A DNA stretch of 64,000 nucleotides from Monoplex corrugatus (GCA_030674185.1 CM060307.1:77660635-77724634), one strand, 5' to 3'; numbered from the stretch's first letter, positions 12,801 through 24,300 are shown. Notes: generated by a model from the letters alone, not told the origin. Program-made: numbers and translations.

Positions 12801-15338
12801 CTTTGAATCTATTAAGCCACATAAACTTCAGCATTATGAAAGCAGCCATATTTCAGCGTATGCACTTTTTAAAGAAAGAACCAATTACACAGCAGGCTTC
12901 TCGCGTGCAGAAGAAGCATATCATAGGCACTTTTCAAGGCTATTCCAGAGGAGGTGAAAGTGAAAGATAACAGAACATGTTTCCTAAATTCTAGGCATAT
13001 GCCACCCCAAACGTATGAAAATTCACATGAAAGATTTTTTGGTCAAGAAAGACACACTCAAAATGATAATGTAAATTATCAAGGAGATTACATGACTGTT
13101 TGGCCCGCGTATGAATACAGTGGGATTTATAAGAACATGAGAGAAAACCAGCAGCTCAGCTGTAGTGGCATAGAGGCTCAAGAACCGTCATGCCAAACAA
13201 TGATCTCTGATGCTTGGGTTAAAGAACAGTCCAGAAATGAATGGGAAATACATATCGACAACAAGGTCGAGAAACAAAACATTTTTCGTCAGGGCAACAG
13301 TATTCTTCTAAGCACAGATCCAAATCAGTGGGACCAACAAAGCTGTTCTTCTGAACTCCAAGGAATCAGGAGAAACGCAGAAGACTGGGGCTGTGACGAA
13401 TTTAAAGATTTCCATGAAATTGGGATGCATGTTAGAGAACATCATGATAGCTTTCAAGAGTTTCGACTGAAACACAGAGAAGATATCCAAATGAATGATT
13501 TTGCCATGCACGATAGCATGAGAGATTATGTACACTGGAATGGTTATCGTTCTTTCCTCGAAACTTCTAGGGCCTATAGCTGCACACAAAACAAGCACGG
13601 TCAAGCTGATTATTTTGTTAAACACGGTAATGTCAGTGCTGAGAGCGATCTGTATGGCAGCTCATGGAATCATAAGATGCCATGCAATAAAGAGGATACT
13701 ATGAACCAAGAAGAGATACAAAGTCACTTTGCTGGGCCATCTTCTTCATCTAGAGCGCTCCAGACAATCCATTTTGTCCCACTGACTTCAGGATTCATCA
13801 CAACCACAAATCATGTGTCTGAGACCAGCTATCCATATATTATTAACAATCACCAGGAATGTACTACTCTCGATTTTGTAGAGAGTCAGCCACTGCATAT
13901 ACACAAACATTTACAAACCGCGAGGGCTACTGATGACAGGAGTATGGCCGAAGATAGTTGCCATGTAAATAGGCAAGCTGTTCCTCCTCCATACTTTAAT
14001 CAACATTTCGGTGTGAAATCTCGATGCAATGAATCACAGTCCCAATCACAAATTCTCGTTTGTGGATCAAGTGCACCTTACGTAGCAGTATCGAGTAATA
14101 TTGATGCAATTAATGCGCCAGAAACTGATAAATATTGCTATCACGAGGAAAAGGACCATATGCAACAATTGAAAGAACTCAAACAACGGGCAGTGAATGA
14201 TAAAGGCGGAAATCCAGTGCGTCAACTGGATAAAGGAATATACGATACAGAAACAGTCACACTGGCAAAAGAAGACCCATATGAGAAAACAGCTGAAAAA
14301 CAGACGGAAACTAAACCGCACACAAGTGAAACAGAAGTAAATAAAAACCTTGAAGTTCACACCATGAATCAGCATCATTACGGAGACGGGAAAGTAGACA
14401 CAAGTGGCTTATTGACAGATCCTAGCATGGAAGCTGCATCAAACTCTCAGAGGAAACATCGCCGCAAGTCCACAGGGATCATTAACCAGATCCACAATGT
14501 AAACACCACTACAGCCACGCAAGAATTTGCAGAAAAAGAGGCGATCGAAAGTCTTCAACAACATATGGAGACGATGAGCATTGAGGGGAAAAGCCAGGAC
14601 CAAAATAGTCACAAAGATCCTTTCAACATAATATGCGAAAAAGAAAATGCTACGAAGAAATATTGCATGATGAAAACACGTCAAGCATTTCATCAGAACT
14701 ACGATGATAGTTCTTATAGGGAAAAGACCACAGCCTCACAAATTTTACATTGCTCAACACAGGTTTCTGAGTCAGTTGCTACAATACTAGACGATTCTGA
14801 TCTAGAGCATATTTGCAGAAGTAACACTAACAGCTCAAACACAGCGTCCAACTCGCTAACATTTGGTAGCAGGACACTTCAACCTGCGACTGCTTGTTTG
14901 GAAAATGTAATAGAGGTGGTCAAATCTGACTCAAGCATACTCAAACTCCAAAGTGGTATATTGCCACCTCAGTCATGCCTAGTCACGACTCCTCTACAAA
15001 GTAGTAGACCCACTTCCCAAAACATTTCTGACTTCTCTGATATTGACTCCTATCGGTCTGGGAATCAAAACTGTCATCCAGAGCTTGCTAGACATAGTTT
15101 TGATGTGACAGTAGACAGGAGACCGAAAAATAAAACTGTGGAAAAACTCAATCCCCACAAGAGAGGTCATTACCTGGATCTGTCATCCCCAAGTCAGACT
15201 GTTCCTCACAACCAGTTTGTAGTACAGATACCCAGTGATTTGGACTGTATCTACCAGGCAGTAGGCCCAACAGAAAAACCTCTCCCCAGGCGGGCCTTCT
15301 TCGAACCTGAGGGGGACATTGCTCTGAAATATTTTTAG
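4190..15338 (+). CDS. RhoGAP protein, ARHGAP11A-like (5'-partial, with a frame break)
   Basis: Four exons are supported: 4190-4286, 7496-7761, 9474-9712 and 10247-15338, all with AG acceptors and GT donors and consistent phases (1, 0, 2, 1). The product is a GTPase-activating protein for Rho-family GTPases. Exon 1 of this set carries the arginine-finger block EGLFRKS. Exon 2 carries LLPEPLLP and the following helices. Exon 3 carries NLAVVLTPSL, the conserved Asn block of the GAP fold. GAP exon order and the long tail resemble ARHGAP11A, but the ortholog assignment is inference. The N-terminus before FLVETGE is absent: the exon entering at 4190 starts in phase 1, so upstream coding exons exist outside the window or unrecognised. 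The last exon encodes a tail of about 1,690 residues, much longer than in vertebrate ARHGAP11A. Frame 1 ends at TGA 12955-12957 and the tail continues in frame 3 to TAG at 15336. The start of exon 2 at 7496 (after CACAG) was chosen by phase and is less certain. Confidence 0.82.
4721..4778. repeat. (ATCT)n tetranucleotide microsatellite
   Basis: A run of ATCT repeats with one interruption (ATCATCT). It lies in the RhoGAP intron just before a LINE fragment. Confidence 0.95.
4812..5545 (+). mobile_element. LINE ORF2 C-terminal fragment with terminal zinc finger
   Basis: The plus strand encodes VQYLGSTISDNLSLDAEI, then MQVYRACVLSTLLY, and after a frameshift near 5045 continues FHLRCLRRILGIQWQDRV, RLRWLGHVRRMEDGRIPKD and GRPQLRFVDACKRD. 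The end has a Cys/His module CGRCDRDCHSRIGLHSH then RKC (about 5470-5537), the type of zinc finger found at the C-terminus of some LINE ORF2 proteins. RT catalytic motifs are absent, so it is 5' truncated. It lies in the first RhoGAP intron of this window. Confidence 0.75.
5606..5662. repeat. (TA)n microsatellite
   Basis: A TA tract with minor interruptions between two LINE fragments. Confidence 0.9.
5679..6440 (+). mobile_element. Decayed LINE 3' region with RNase H remnant (I/Nimb-like)
   Basis: Near 5679 a plus-strand frame reads DGSAT..AVTNGE, resembling the start of the RNase H domain (TDGSA.. type) that follows RT in I-clade LINEs. Further on, at about 6150-6240, a segment reads RLRTDHNWQN.HMNHRFKLTPSSTCPCDQ, matching the typical C-terminal block (RTGHNRLN..., CPCG) of such elements. 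The intervening sequence has stops and frame changes, so this is a dead copy. Parts between 5740 and 6140 are too decayed to align by eye. Confidence 0.55.
6830..6990. repeat. Dispersed repeat, inverted relative to 50490-50650
   Basis: The block GATTTTGTAC.TCTCAAGGTC ATTGT, followed by an AAGCATAAGA.GAAATA segment, recurs as the reverse complement at about 50555-50640. It is a non-coding interspersed family of unknown class. Confidence 0.55.
7770..8660. repeat. Degenerate minisatellite, about 30-36 bp unit
   Basis: The words GATTACATTGGATTCTTGTT and TCTTTGTTAACTTG recur about twenty times with substitutions and length changes through this intron. Open frames here (NLDYI.., LDYIG..) are produced by the repeat and have no protein meaning. 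Confidence 0.85.
8739..9238. repeat. Tandem repeat, four copies of about 126 bp
   Basis: Units begin with GTTAAACTGTA at 8739, 8865, 8991 and 9115. Each runs through AATGCAAAGTAAAG, TTTCTTTAT, CAGAATGAATT, a GACAAAGAA block and a GGCTACATGTACAGTTTT-type end. The units are near-identical, so amplification is fairly recent. The array lies in the intron just before the third GAP exon. Confidence 0.92.
9727..9797. repeat. (CT)n microsatellite
   Basis: A pure CT tract of about 70 bp, beginning about 15 bp after the donor of the RhoGAP exon ending at 9712. Confidence 0.97.
10247..15338 (+). CDS. Large terminal exon of the RhoGAP gene: disordered tail
   Basis: The exon follows the acceptor TTTGACAG and joins the previous exon as G|GT. 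It reads as an open frame to 12957, then as a second open frame from about 12927 to 15338. Visible features: a dense Lys/Arg cluster at about 10455-10540 (KKRK, SRRRSKKRRPK), a plausible nuclear localisation signal; an acidic Ser-rich patch at about 10660-10740 (SSEDSTWSDEDS); a CVSFESIYEPR block near 11030; and then a very long Ser/Gln/His/Asn-rich segment with repeated short CxxQS/H motifs (about 11930-12200). The C-terminus ends PLPRRAFFEPEGD then IALKYF. No enzymatic domain was recognised. The same amino-acid style on both sides of the frame change argues that the two ORFs belong to one protein. Confidence 0.8.
12927..12957 (+). other. Reading-frame change (-1) inside the RhoGAP last exon
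   Basis: Frame 1 is open from 10247 to a TGA at 12955-12957. Frame 3 is open from 12927 (after a TAG at 12924-12926) to 15338. The two overlap by only about 31 nt, so the switch must occur here. It corresponds to a -1 shift or one missing base. The window contains a short T4 run (12931-12934), a possible site for a one-base sequencing or real deletion. No intron fits, and no clear heptanucleotide slippery site was seen. Confidence 0.75.
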
Positions 15339-15660
15339 ATCCAGAAATGAGTCTGTTGGTGTCCTATTTGACTCAGGCGTCCAAATCGTAGCTCTGGATT
15401 TCTCGAAAATAAATTCAGCTGTAGTAGTGAGTTCGGGCAGTTCTTTTTGGGGGAGAGAGAGTGTGTGTGTGTGTCTATACTAGTAAAATAAAAGATATGC
15501 TATATTTTATAAGAACTTTTGTGTCATAGACTATATGTGCTGCTGTTGTCCCAATGTCTCTAAAGTTTTATCGACAAGTGTACAATAATGATACTTTGCG
15601 ATCATTGGGCATACTTATGATTCATATAGACTTCATTGTACTGATTTTTGTCCATTAAAA
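15339..15660 (+). terminator. RhoGAP 3' UTR with candidate poly(A) signals
   Basis: Downstream of the TAG at 15336-15338 there are AATAAA hexamers at 15408-15413 and 15487-15492 and an ATTAAA at 15654-15659. Which one is used cannot be told from sequence. A short GT run sits at about 15460-15475. Confidence 0.5.
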
Positions 15661-15974
15661 ACGAATTGAAAAGAAAAAGTCAAATTTATTCCTAGATTAT
15701 CTGACCAAAAATCGTATAAGTTATCTACTTGTAGGTTACATCTGATGTATCTCTATTTAAGCCAGGTAAGTGGATGAATTTTATTTTTCAGATTCTAAAT
15801 TATTGCGTCCCTGGCGGGTTTACTACTAAAGATCTTTTCCTTCTAGTAATTCCATAACCATCATGGTTGAAGCAACAGCAGACAGAATTCTTCCTCTGTC
15901 TCTGGGATGTAGGAACAAGCAGTAGCAGGCATAATCAAATTGATCCAGTTTTTTTTTTAATTTGCCATCCACAC

Positions 15975-17190
15975 TCCCTTCATGGACAACCTTTTTTCAG
16001 AGTATCTTGAAGGATGATCTTAGATAGTATATCAGGCGTATAACGTGGCCAAACCATGAAACCTTGAGTCGATTCACAGTTGGCCAGAAGTGGTTCTTGA
16101 CCCCAACAAGGTGCTGATTTCTTCCAAAAGCGCATGGTGTGAATACACATTAAAAGACATGATGAACTAACGAAGGTGTTGATTTTTATTCTATGTGTAC
16201 TCATTGGGTCATAATTATTTTAGGCAGGACATGCGAAGCAGTTTCCTCAGACAGTTGGTGTCAAAGGCTGGGGCTTTTTCCTTTATGACTCAGCAAGCAG
16301 TTGCCAAGTTTCACACCCGTACAGGACGATGGAGACTGTTCCAGTCTTTACTTTGTTTCTTTGATTCTGTTCAGCCAGGCCATTGCTGTTGCAACCCTGA
16401 TACGCTTTTTCCGGTGTGCTGCTGCCATCTTTGTCAGGGAGCACCTAGATGCTTAAAATTATCTTCTTCTCTTTCGCAGTTTCTAGCCATTCAGAAGACA
16501 TCTGCATTGCTGTTGGTTGTGCTGTTGACCATATCTTTGCTTTTCTCGTTGTTGACTTCCATTCCATATGCCCCTGCACTGTCAATGAGTTTGTTAGTAA
16601 TAAGCCATTGCAGTTCAGTTTGGACTTTGCCGTGTGATCAGTGTCATCAGCAACTGTAGGTTGCAGATGTGCCTGCTACATTGAATTAGAGTATGGCGGA
16701 CATAGAAGGGTTTTGCGTGATCTTTTTCCCAGGTGATGAACAAGACTGGTGATAGTTGACATCCCTGGCGTATTCCTTTTGTAGTGTGGGAAAACACTCT
16801 TGGTTGATTAATGAGAAGCATAGAGTATGCACAGTGCCTAGATGACTTGTATTAGGCTTTCTGTATTGAGGCCCAGTGACTTGCCAGAGGCTATCATGCC
16901 AAAATGTACCTAAAACTTTCTTGAAATTATTGAATAAAGTTGTGATAGATATCACTTTGATGTTTTTCTATCATGATACGACAGGTTGAAGATCTGTTCA
17001 AATGTTCACGACAAAAGCCAGCCTGTTCCTCGGTAATGGTGTTAAGTTGATTGAGAAAGGCGATTGAGAAATACTCTAACATGACCTTGCTGGCGTAGTT
17101 GATCAGGCTGGTGGTTCTCTGCTTTGGCATTGTCTGTAATTTCCTATCTTTGTGAGTAATATTACAAATGACCGAATTCAATCTTTAGAT
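15975..17190 (-). mobile_element. Decayed LINE reverse transcriptase
   Basis: On the minus strand, from high to low coordinate, the recognisable RT series is: LINYASKVMLEYF (17090), EEQAGFCREHLNRSSTCRI (about 17030-16980), FKKVLGTFWHDSLWQV (about 16930-16880, the F.KAFD.VWH.. block), KGIRQGCQLSPVLFI (about 16770-16730), and a C-terminal WPRYTPDILSKIILQDTLK (about 16040), which fits the usual FGHV.R.D.L.K..LQG block. Stops and frame changes are common. The catalytic DD motif was not found intact. It lies between the RhoGAP and LANCL genes. Confidence 0.7.
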
Positions 17191-18170
17191 TCATATGTCT
17201 TCTGATATACACACGTGTTGTTTCTTTTCCACCATGTTTGAGCAACTCGGAGGTAATGTCACCAACACTCGTTTCCCTGCCTTCAGACTTCGTATTGCAT
17301 CGTTTACCTCGTCTTACAAAATCAAAAGTTCTTCAGCCTCTCTGGTATTTTTCAAAGATTACTTTACCTTGCCACAACAAATCCAGTGAAAAGGGGTTGT
17401 TCTCCATGTCAGAATTCAGTATTCAGAGAAACTTGGATAATAAATAAGAAGTAAATGAAAATTAAAGAAAGTATTGGTTATTTATATGAAAATTAAACAT
17501 TATAAGGAAAAAAGTTAAAAGGAGAGAAACTGATAATGATGAAGCACCGAAAATCTTCAGATCAGAAATCCAGCAGTCATTGAAGATCAGCCCCCTTCTC
17601 CCTCCCCCCACAAACATTACTGATTATTTCTCAAGTAATGGAATTGAAAACACATTACACAGAATCTTTTCGAATACTGAGATGTGTATGTGCGAGGGTA
17701 GAGATTGCCTGTTTGGTTCTCACTTTCATACAAAATGCGGTTAATTTCATCAAAATGTAAGTGACAGACAGATGGACAGACAAGCATGCACGCACATGCA
17801 CATACAAATTTAGAGAGAGAATGAATCTCTTTGCAATTATTGGAAGCAGTGAAAGTGTATGCTTCGAATCTGGGCATGCATGATGAGATGGTAAAAGATA
17901 AGTGAACCACCCTAGTCTGGAGCAGTTTCAGAAGAGTTTCATTGGGCTCAGACAATCCATATGCGCTCCTCCAAAATTTTCAGCAGTTTGCTGGCAGAAT
18001 CCTTGAGCCTGTGCAAAACTGTGCATTAGCAAGGTCTTGAAATGGGGAGGAAATAGTACACATGAAACACTTATTCTACCAGAATGATTGGAACATTACC
18101 ATAAGCACCAAACAAGCCAGTTTTTGTATTGTGGGGTATAATGAAACTCAAAACATGATCTTGAGTCTAC
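17191..18170. other. Intergenic, no gene seen
   Basis: AT-rich sequence with short random ORFs. A segment at about 17935-18040 (GGGCTCAGACAATCC, CTTGAGCCTG, AGGTCTTGAAATGGG) resembles parts of 19500-19620 and 19900-19970, so it is probably a decayed interspersed repeat. No exon or RNA gene is supported. Confidence 0.5.
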
Positions 18171-18174
18171 AACT

Positions 18175-18265
18175 ACGTCAAAAGAACCAGCCAAACCTAG
18201 GACAGAACCCATGATCCCTTCATCATGAGCAAGGCGCTCTAACCAACTGAACTAACAAGCCACAT
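18175..18265 (-). mobile_element. tRNA-like SINE head, decayed (minus strand)
   Basis: The reverse complement reads a tRNA-like profile: TTAGTTCAGTTGGTTAGAGC (A-box type), then a GGTTCTGTCC-type B box about 35 nt later. It is not a functional tRNA, because arms and termini do not pair cleanly. A similar but weaker profile follows at about 18300-18345. Confidence 0.45.
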
Positions 18266-19494
18266 AAAAAAATTGTGGCCCCCTTGAGGACCAAACCCTA
18301 ACATTTTCATTAACAACATGGTGCTGTGACCTACTAAACTAACAGGCCCAGTAATATATCAAAGCTAAAGCAGCAAAAGAAATGTTGAAACACACACATT
18401 CTCTGTCACAGTCTACAGATGAAAAATACACAAATAATACATGCTTCAAAGCAAGTGTCATCTTTTGGTTTATTTTCTGCATAAGTATGGCACATAACAT
18501 AAAAAATATAAAAGTAAAATACTGCAGACTGACCAAGGACGCAAAATGAAGTAAGCACAGCTGATTTTTTTTTTTTTCCCAAAATGAAGCTTTTCTAACA
18601 AGTATACTATTGAAACTAGCCAATCTAACAGCAGGATAGCTCACCGTCTCTGTGTGCCAGTCGTTTTGAGTGTGACTGAGCTTACATGTTTGACTACATC
18701 TAATTCACATACCTTTTACTCTGAAACGAAGACACGCTATGTGTCCAGTATTTTTTTCATTCAACCTCCCTTTAACATATTAATCAGAAAACATGCTATG
18801 TGTCAGTTATTTTTCTTTAGTCTCCATTTGCTTTAACATAATAATTCATCAAACAGATGTTGATAATATGTAAGCTTCATGCATGTCTTTAGACAGATAT
18901 AAGCCAAAAAGATCTTTTTGGTAGTTTAAGGGAGAATCTTGTACTTCATCTGCATCACAGGTTTAGCCCAATGGGCAGTCATAAATGCCTGAATTTGAAA
19001 AGATATGGCTTATCACTTGGGTCACAAAAAACACTAATGTCTTATGGTTTCATCGATTAAAGACATCTTTTTGTGGTTTAGTTTTACAACAACAACAAAA
19101 TATAAAGAAAGAAATAAACAAGTGTATAGGTAAATAACATAAAACACAACAAAATACAATAAGATATCGCAAATGTTTAGAACAGACTCTTTAAGAGACC
19201 ACGTAAGCTTTACTGAGACTAGCTTATTTTTAAAGTAACATTTACACAAAATGTGTTAAAATGTGCAGATGAATGAAGTCTGTATACAACAGATTGCTAA
19301 AAATGATGATAATGTGCTCTTTATTTCAAAAGTCAACATCAAATTCAAGGTGCCATGAGTTGTTCCAACACACATGCCCATGTGGGCATCTTGCATACAC
19401 ACACAACATTTACACAGCATGACAATACACAACCATGTGGTATACAGGAACAACTCGCATACTGACTGCATCTGGAACTGGAATATGGAATGGG

Positions 19495-20160
19495 AGTTCC
19501 AAGTTTGTTCAAGAGGGATTATCTGGCAGAGTCCTTGAGCCTGCACAAAATCCTTTGCGCTAGCAATGTCTTGAAATCAGAGAAGTGGATGTTGGGAAAC
19601 AGGACCTAAGAAACATTGAAGTTGACATCACCAAAATGATTAGAGCATTAAGATGGGCAGTGAACGGGCCAGATTTTATGTTGCAGGCTGGGACCGAACA
19701 CGAGACACCAGATCTCGAGTCCATGGCTCTATCAAAAGAGTCTGCTGAAATTATGTGGCTCCATGGGAGTTCAACCCAGAATCTCCATGTTATCAGCATG
19801 ATGTCATACCCAACTGAACTATTGAGCCATAAAATTTGTTATTTCTTCCAGCAGGATTCACAGCAATCGGTTATATATGATATGATATTGTGCTTCCAAC
19901 CAAATCTTCAAGACTCCTTAAGCCCAAGCAAAATCCTATGTACTGTTGAAGTCTTGAAATGGGATGGAAGAACAGTACTTGGGATTCAATAAAACACAAA
20001 GCTGACATCATCAGAATGAATGAAATGACTTGATCCTTACCAAAGTCAGTTGTTCATTTGAGCTGTTTATACTTTGACCTCCCACAAGGCCCCCTTTCAG
20101 CGCTTAGATTTGATTTTATCAAGATTTTGGCTATATAAATAAAATATATTATTATTATTA
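19495..20160. mobile_element. SINE-like repeats and an orphan LINE-type 3' tail
   Basis: At 19690-19735 the reverse complement reads CTTTTGATAGAGCCATGG then GTGTTCGGTCCC, an A-box/B-box-like pair. Similar words (CTCTATCAAAAG, GTTGCAG.CTGG) recur at 53600-53760. The flanking text repeats as CCTTGAGCCTGCACAAAATC (19530) and CTTAAGCCCAAGCAAAATCC (19918). The interval ends at 20096-20160 with AGCGCTTAGATTTGATTTTA and a TTATTATT tail, the same 3' end as the LINE at 1739, here without an attached ORF. Confidence 0.5.
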
Positions 20161-21178
20161 TAAATGCTGGCTCCCTGTCTGGCTCTGTCCTTGTTGGGTG
20201 AGAGAAGCTACACGATGTGTATGAACCTGTCTGCTGATTGCAGGAAGCTCAAACCCATAATGTGGTGCAGTTGGGCATAAAACTATATGTCCAGATCACT
20301 AGAATGACCAGTATATATTTTGATGGGTGGTGAACATGCTAGTTTCTGTGTTAAAATATACTGTGGAATACAAAGACATCCACAGCTCTTGTAAGCAAGC
20401 CAGTCCTCTCTGCATCTGGAATTAATTTATGTTTATATATCAGTTTTGTTGATTGCACTTAGTTTCAAAGTACAGGGCTTAGAAATAGGGGTAACTTGAA
20501 ACCCCCCAAAACATAACTATCACATGGTGACCTTTTCAACAAAGGTTACAATTTCATGATCAAATAGTTCTCCTTGCTTTCCCATATGAACAATAAGTCA
20601 CACACTGCAACACCGCCTGAGCATTTTGATTTTGTAACAGGTGTGATAAGAAGGACATATTATGCACAGTCGTACTTTATCCCACCTCCACACAATATCA
20701 GCCAACAGAAATAGTACTGACAAGAGTCACAAGTCACCTTGTCATTTATATATTATGCTGGCAACATTTCAACTAATGACAATTTTCCTTTGTTTTATCT
20801 TTGAAACTTGCTCCTTTTCTCCAGGTCCAGTATATTTTCTGAAAAAGAATATTGCAAATATCATCTCTTGTTCAACTAATGTTTTAGTCAATTATTGTCT
20901 GCAGTCAAGGGATTTTCTTCTATACACAAGCAGAAGTGTATATCCCATGAGTTTCCTGTCTCTTCTCTCTGATGCTGACTTAAATTTACCTTTAAGCCAA
21001 CACAGTGGAGACAAAGGGCTGAATACAGTTTGAGATTCAAATCCATGATCATACATGTCCAGTACAGGTCAACAAATGTCTGCATCGTTTAAATACTGCC
21101 CTCCAAAGCATCTGTAAAATTGCTAGGTCAAAGATAAATGCTCCATACACCTCCCAAACCTCAACAAATAAGGCAACC
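20161..21178. other. Downstream flank of LANCL, no gene seen
   Basis: AT-rich sequence without convincing coding potential. The longest open frame (about 20662-21033, +) has no recognisable domain. Part of this stretch may be LANCL 3' UTR if the poly(A) signal at 21179 is not used. Confidence 0.4.
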
Positions 21179-21184
21179 ATTTAT
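21179..21184 (-). terminator. Candidate LANCL poly(A) signal
   Basis: TTTATT on the plus strand is AATAAA on the minus strand, about 176 nt past the LANCL stop codon. Position is reasonable; use is unproven. Confidence 0.45.
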
Positions 21185-21359
21185 TGCCATCCATCAAAAC
21201 AAAACAATGTAACTAAAAGTCAACACAAAACAACATCAACAAAATATCGACAGTGCGGTAAGTATAGAAAGTGGACTTAGTCTGAAAGAGTTTCTTGGTA
21301 AAGAATGTTGTGCTGAGTAGCCAATTCACTGGATATCAGTGACACTTGAGCTGGACACA

Positions 21360-24300
21360 TCAAAATTGAAATGCAGGAAATCTGGCATTGAGAGGGTCGA
21401 GCATGTCCACCAAGTAGTATACAGTTCCGGCCAGTCCTGTAAAAATGACAAAAAAGAACAATCAACACCTTAAATTGAATAAAGCAAAAGCCATTTTAGT
21501 GAGTAGGCACCGTATTTTGATATCTCATCATTTTCTGAATTATTTATATGACGAGAGATGTAAATACGTACAACACAATTTGCAAATGATTAACTGTCTG
21601 TGGAATGGATGTCCAAACAGAAAAACAAACAAATGTTTTTAAGTCCGAAGTTTCAGTTCTGCCAAGTTAAAACTTCTCTAACTTACTCAATGGCACTATA
21701 GAATAAACCAAAGAAAAAACTAGTTCAGAATTTGCTACAAAACTCTATCAAAGCAATTGTTTTTCAATGACTTTTAGTACAAAATCTGAGCATGTATTTA
21801 TTTCCTGAAATATTGTTTTATATGATTTCCTTTCACAAACTTGCTATACTGTGACTGTGAATTTAAAATTCATACTTCAAAAAAATCCACAACAAACATG
21901 ATGCAAACAGAATATTCACAAATGCCTACTTCAAACATGGAGAAGTGTTGATCTGGCAAATGACACTGATGTTCATCCATGTTACAACACCACTCTGAAG
22001 TGACTTTTACTACAAAATCTGAGCACATATTTCTTTCTTGGGATACTGTTTTACATCGAAATTTCCTTTTACAAATTTGAAATGCCATGACTGTGTGAAT
22101 TTAAAATTCATACTTGAAATACAATCCACAATGAATATGATGTGAACAGTATATTCACAAAATTGTCTACCTTCAAACATGGAGAAGGGTCGATCTGGAA
22201 CACGACACTGACGTTCACCCATGCTACTACACCACTCTGCGAACTGCACATAGTAACAAGCAAATACCTTTCTTGTAGATGTAATAAAGTAACTTAACTT
22301 AATATTTAAGCAACTGGAAGGCCACATCAGGACTTTCAACCAACATGTCAAAAACAAACAGTAAATTCAGCCATACGTCGAAGTATAATTTCTTCAAAAA
22401 CATGTCATAACATCTAACACAAGACTCATGACCAACTATCCTCAATCTGGAATTAAGCAAAATATTATCTTCCTAAAGCTCATAAGCCTAAAAGATGCTC
22501 TTCGCACTGGACCTTAATAAACACAGAAATTACCAGTAATTTTACAAACACTCAGGACATTGTAGATCATCAGTATTATTAGAGTGAAGAGCTGGAAAAT
22601 ACTTAACATTTTCAGTCTATATGACTAACTGGTTAGAACAACAGGTAACTGACTGAGAGGTTGTGGATTTACACCCCAGGTCCAAATCAACACAAAACAG
22701 TTATATACAGATACAATGTAGGCCTATCAATCTGCCCTGTTCTTGAAGGTGCTGACAAAAAGCCCAAGACATGTTAACATTCTCCTGTTAAGTATGACTG
22801 AAAATGCGCACAACAAAACAAAACATTAAATTATTACCTTTACCTGATGAATTCTAAACAATAAACACAAAAAGTAATATTTTTCATCTACCTTCTGAGC
22901 TCTGTACAGGTGTTTCTGATTATGAGTATGTTGGAACAAAGCCAAAAAGGCATAGGCATTGCCGGCAGCTCCATGACAAAGTCCATAACCCTTTTTGAGT
23001 AGACCACGATTCCAAGTGACTTCACAGCACTGCTCAGCTGCATCCAAGTAACGACGGTCATTGTATGTCTGAAAATGAAAACATGACGGGCATAAACTAT
23101 TTTTCATAAAACAAACATCTTTACTAACCCACTCTGTTTACTGTATATCCTGGACATACTGTACTGGCAGATGATCTTTATTACGCACACAAATCAAGAA
23201 AGAACACAGCTACAGGAGTATGACTACCGAAAAGACTTTTCAATTCAAAGCCTTTGATCTGTGGGCCATTGGAATAGCACTGATGACTTATTGACAAGCG
23301 TTGCTATCATGAAATGAAAAAAAAAAAAGGAGGAAAAGAAAAGATGAAAACAATGAAATGATGCTAAGTCTGGTCATGCTGCCCATCATGAAAACTGTCC
23401 ACGATTCTTCCTTAGAGTACAGCCACTATCAATGTCAACAAATGAAGAGCTGGGAGGTAAATATCAAACTAGACCAACCCAAGCATATCTGACTTACTTG
23501 CTACTGTACCTTATAGAGAGAGAGAGACAGCAAGAGGGAAAGGAGAGAGATGTAGGATTCTGTTTGCTGCTGTGTCCCATCAGTCTCCCAAACGAGCACA
23601 TTGGTTGCAGGTTTAGATGATAATGGGTAGTAAGAAAGCCACTAAAGACTGACAATGAGTTATGGAATCTACCTTGTAGGCAGCAATGAAGAGGAGGACC
23701 CAGCCTGGAGCCCCATGGCACCACTGCACCAGCCTATCACCTGAGCTACTGCCTATAGAAGAAGGAAAGTTGCCTGAAGCAAACTGCAGCGACAACAAGA
23801 AATCCACGCATGGCCGTACCATCCGCTCAATATCTGGCCACACTTCAGGCTCTTTGATCTGCACAAAAAAGGGATTTAAAGCTGTATCAGTCAAAACAGA
23901 AAATCAGCTCAAACAGTAATCTTCAATATACAAGTCTTCAAAAGACTTAAAAAGTCTTAAAAAGGCAAAAGCAAATGTAAATTTTCAATACGTAATATCA
24001 AAACATGTAAAATATCAGTATTGCTTGGGTTCAAAAACGGGAAAAACCAAAGCTTTAGTCATATAAGCAGATTTCCAATCAATAACAGAGATACAATCTA
24101 CATGTAATCAGTCAAAAGAACAGCTCTGACATGGTAATTACCCATTCAAACTTCTGCACTTGTGATTTCTGACTGGATGGAGATTTTGTATAAATTTGGT
24201 AAAGATCAATTCCATCAACAGCTGACAACATTTTTCAAGTCTACTTTTTTCACCTACACACACACATGCACACCCCACACAGTCTCTCTTTCTTGGCATT

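Noticed and set aside
18175..18265. tRNA-like sequence taken as a possible tRNA gene
   Set aside because: Acceptor and T arms do not pair; other members of the same tRNA-like type occur, so it is a SINE head. The same reasoning applies to 22617 and 42590.
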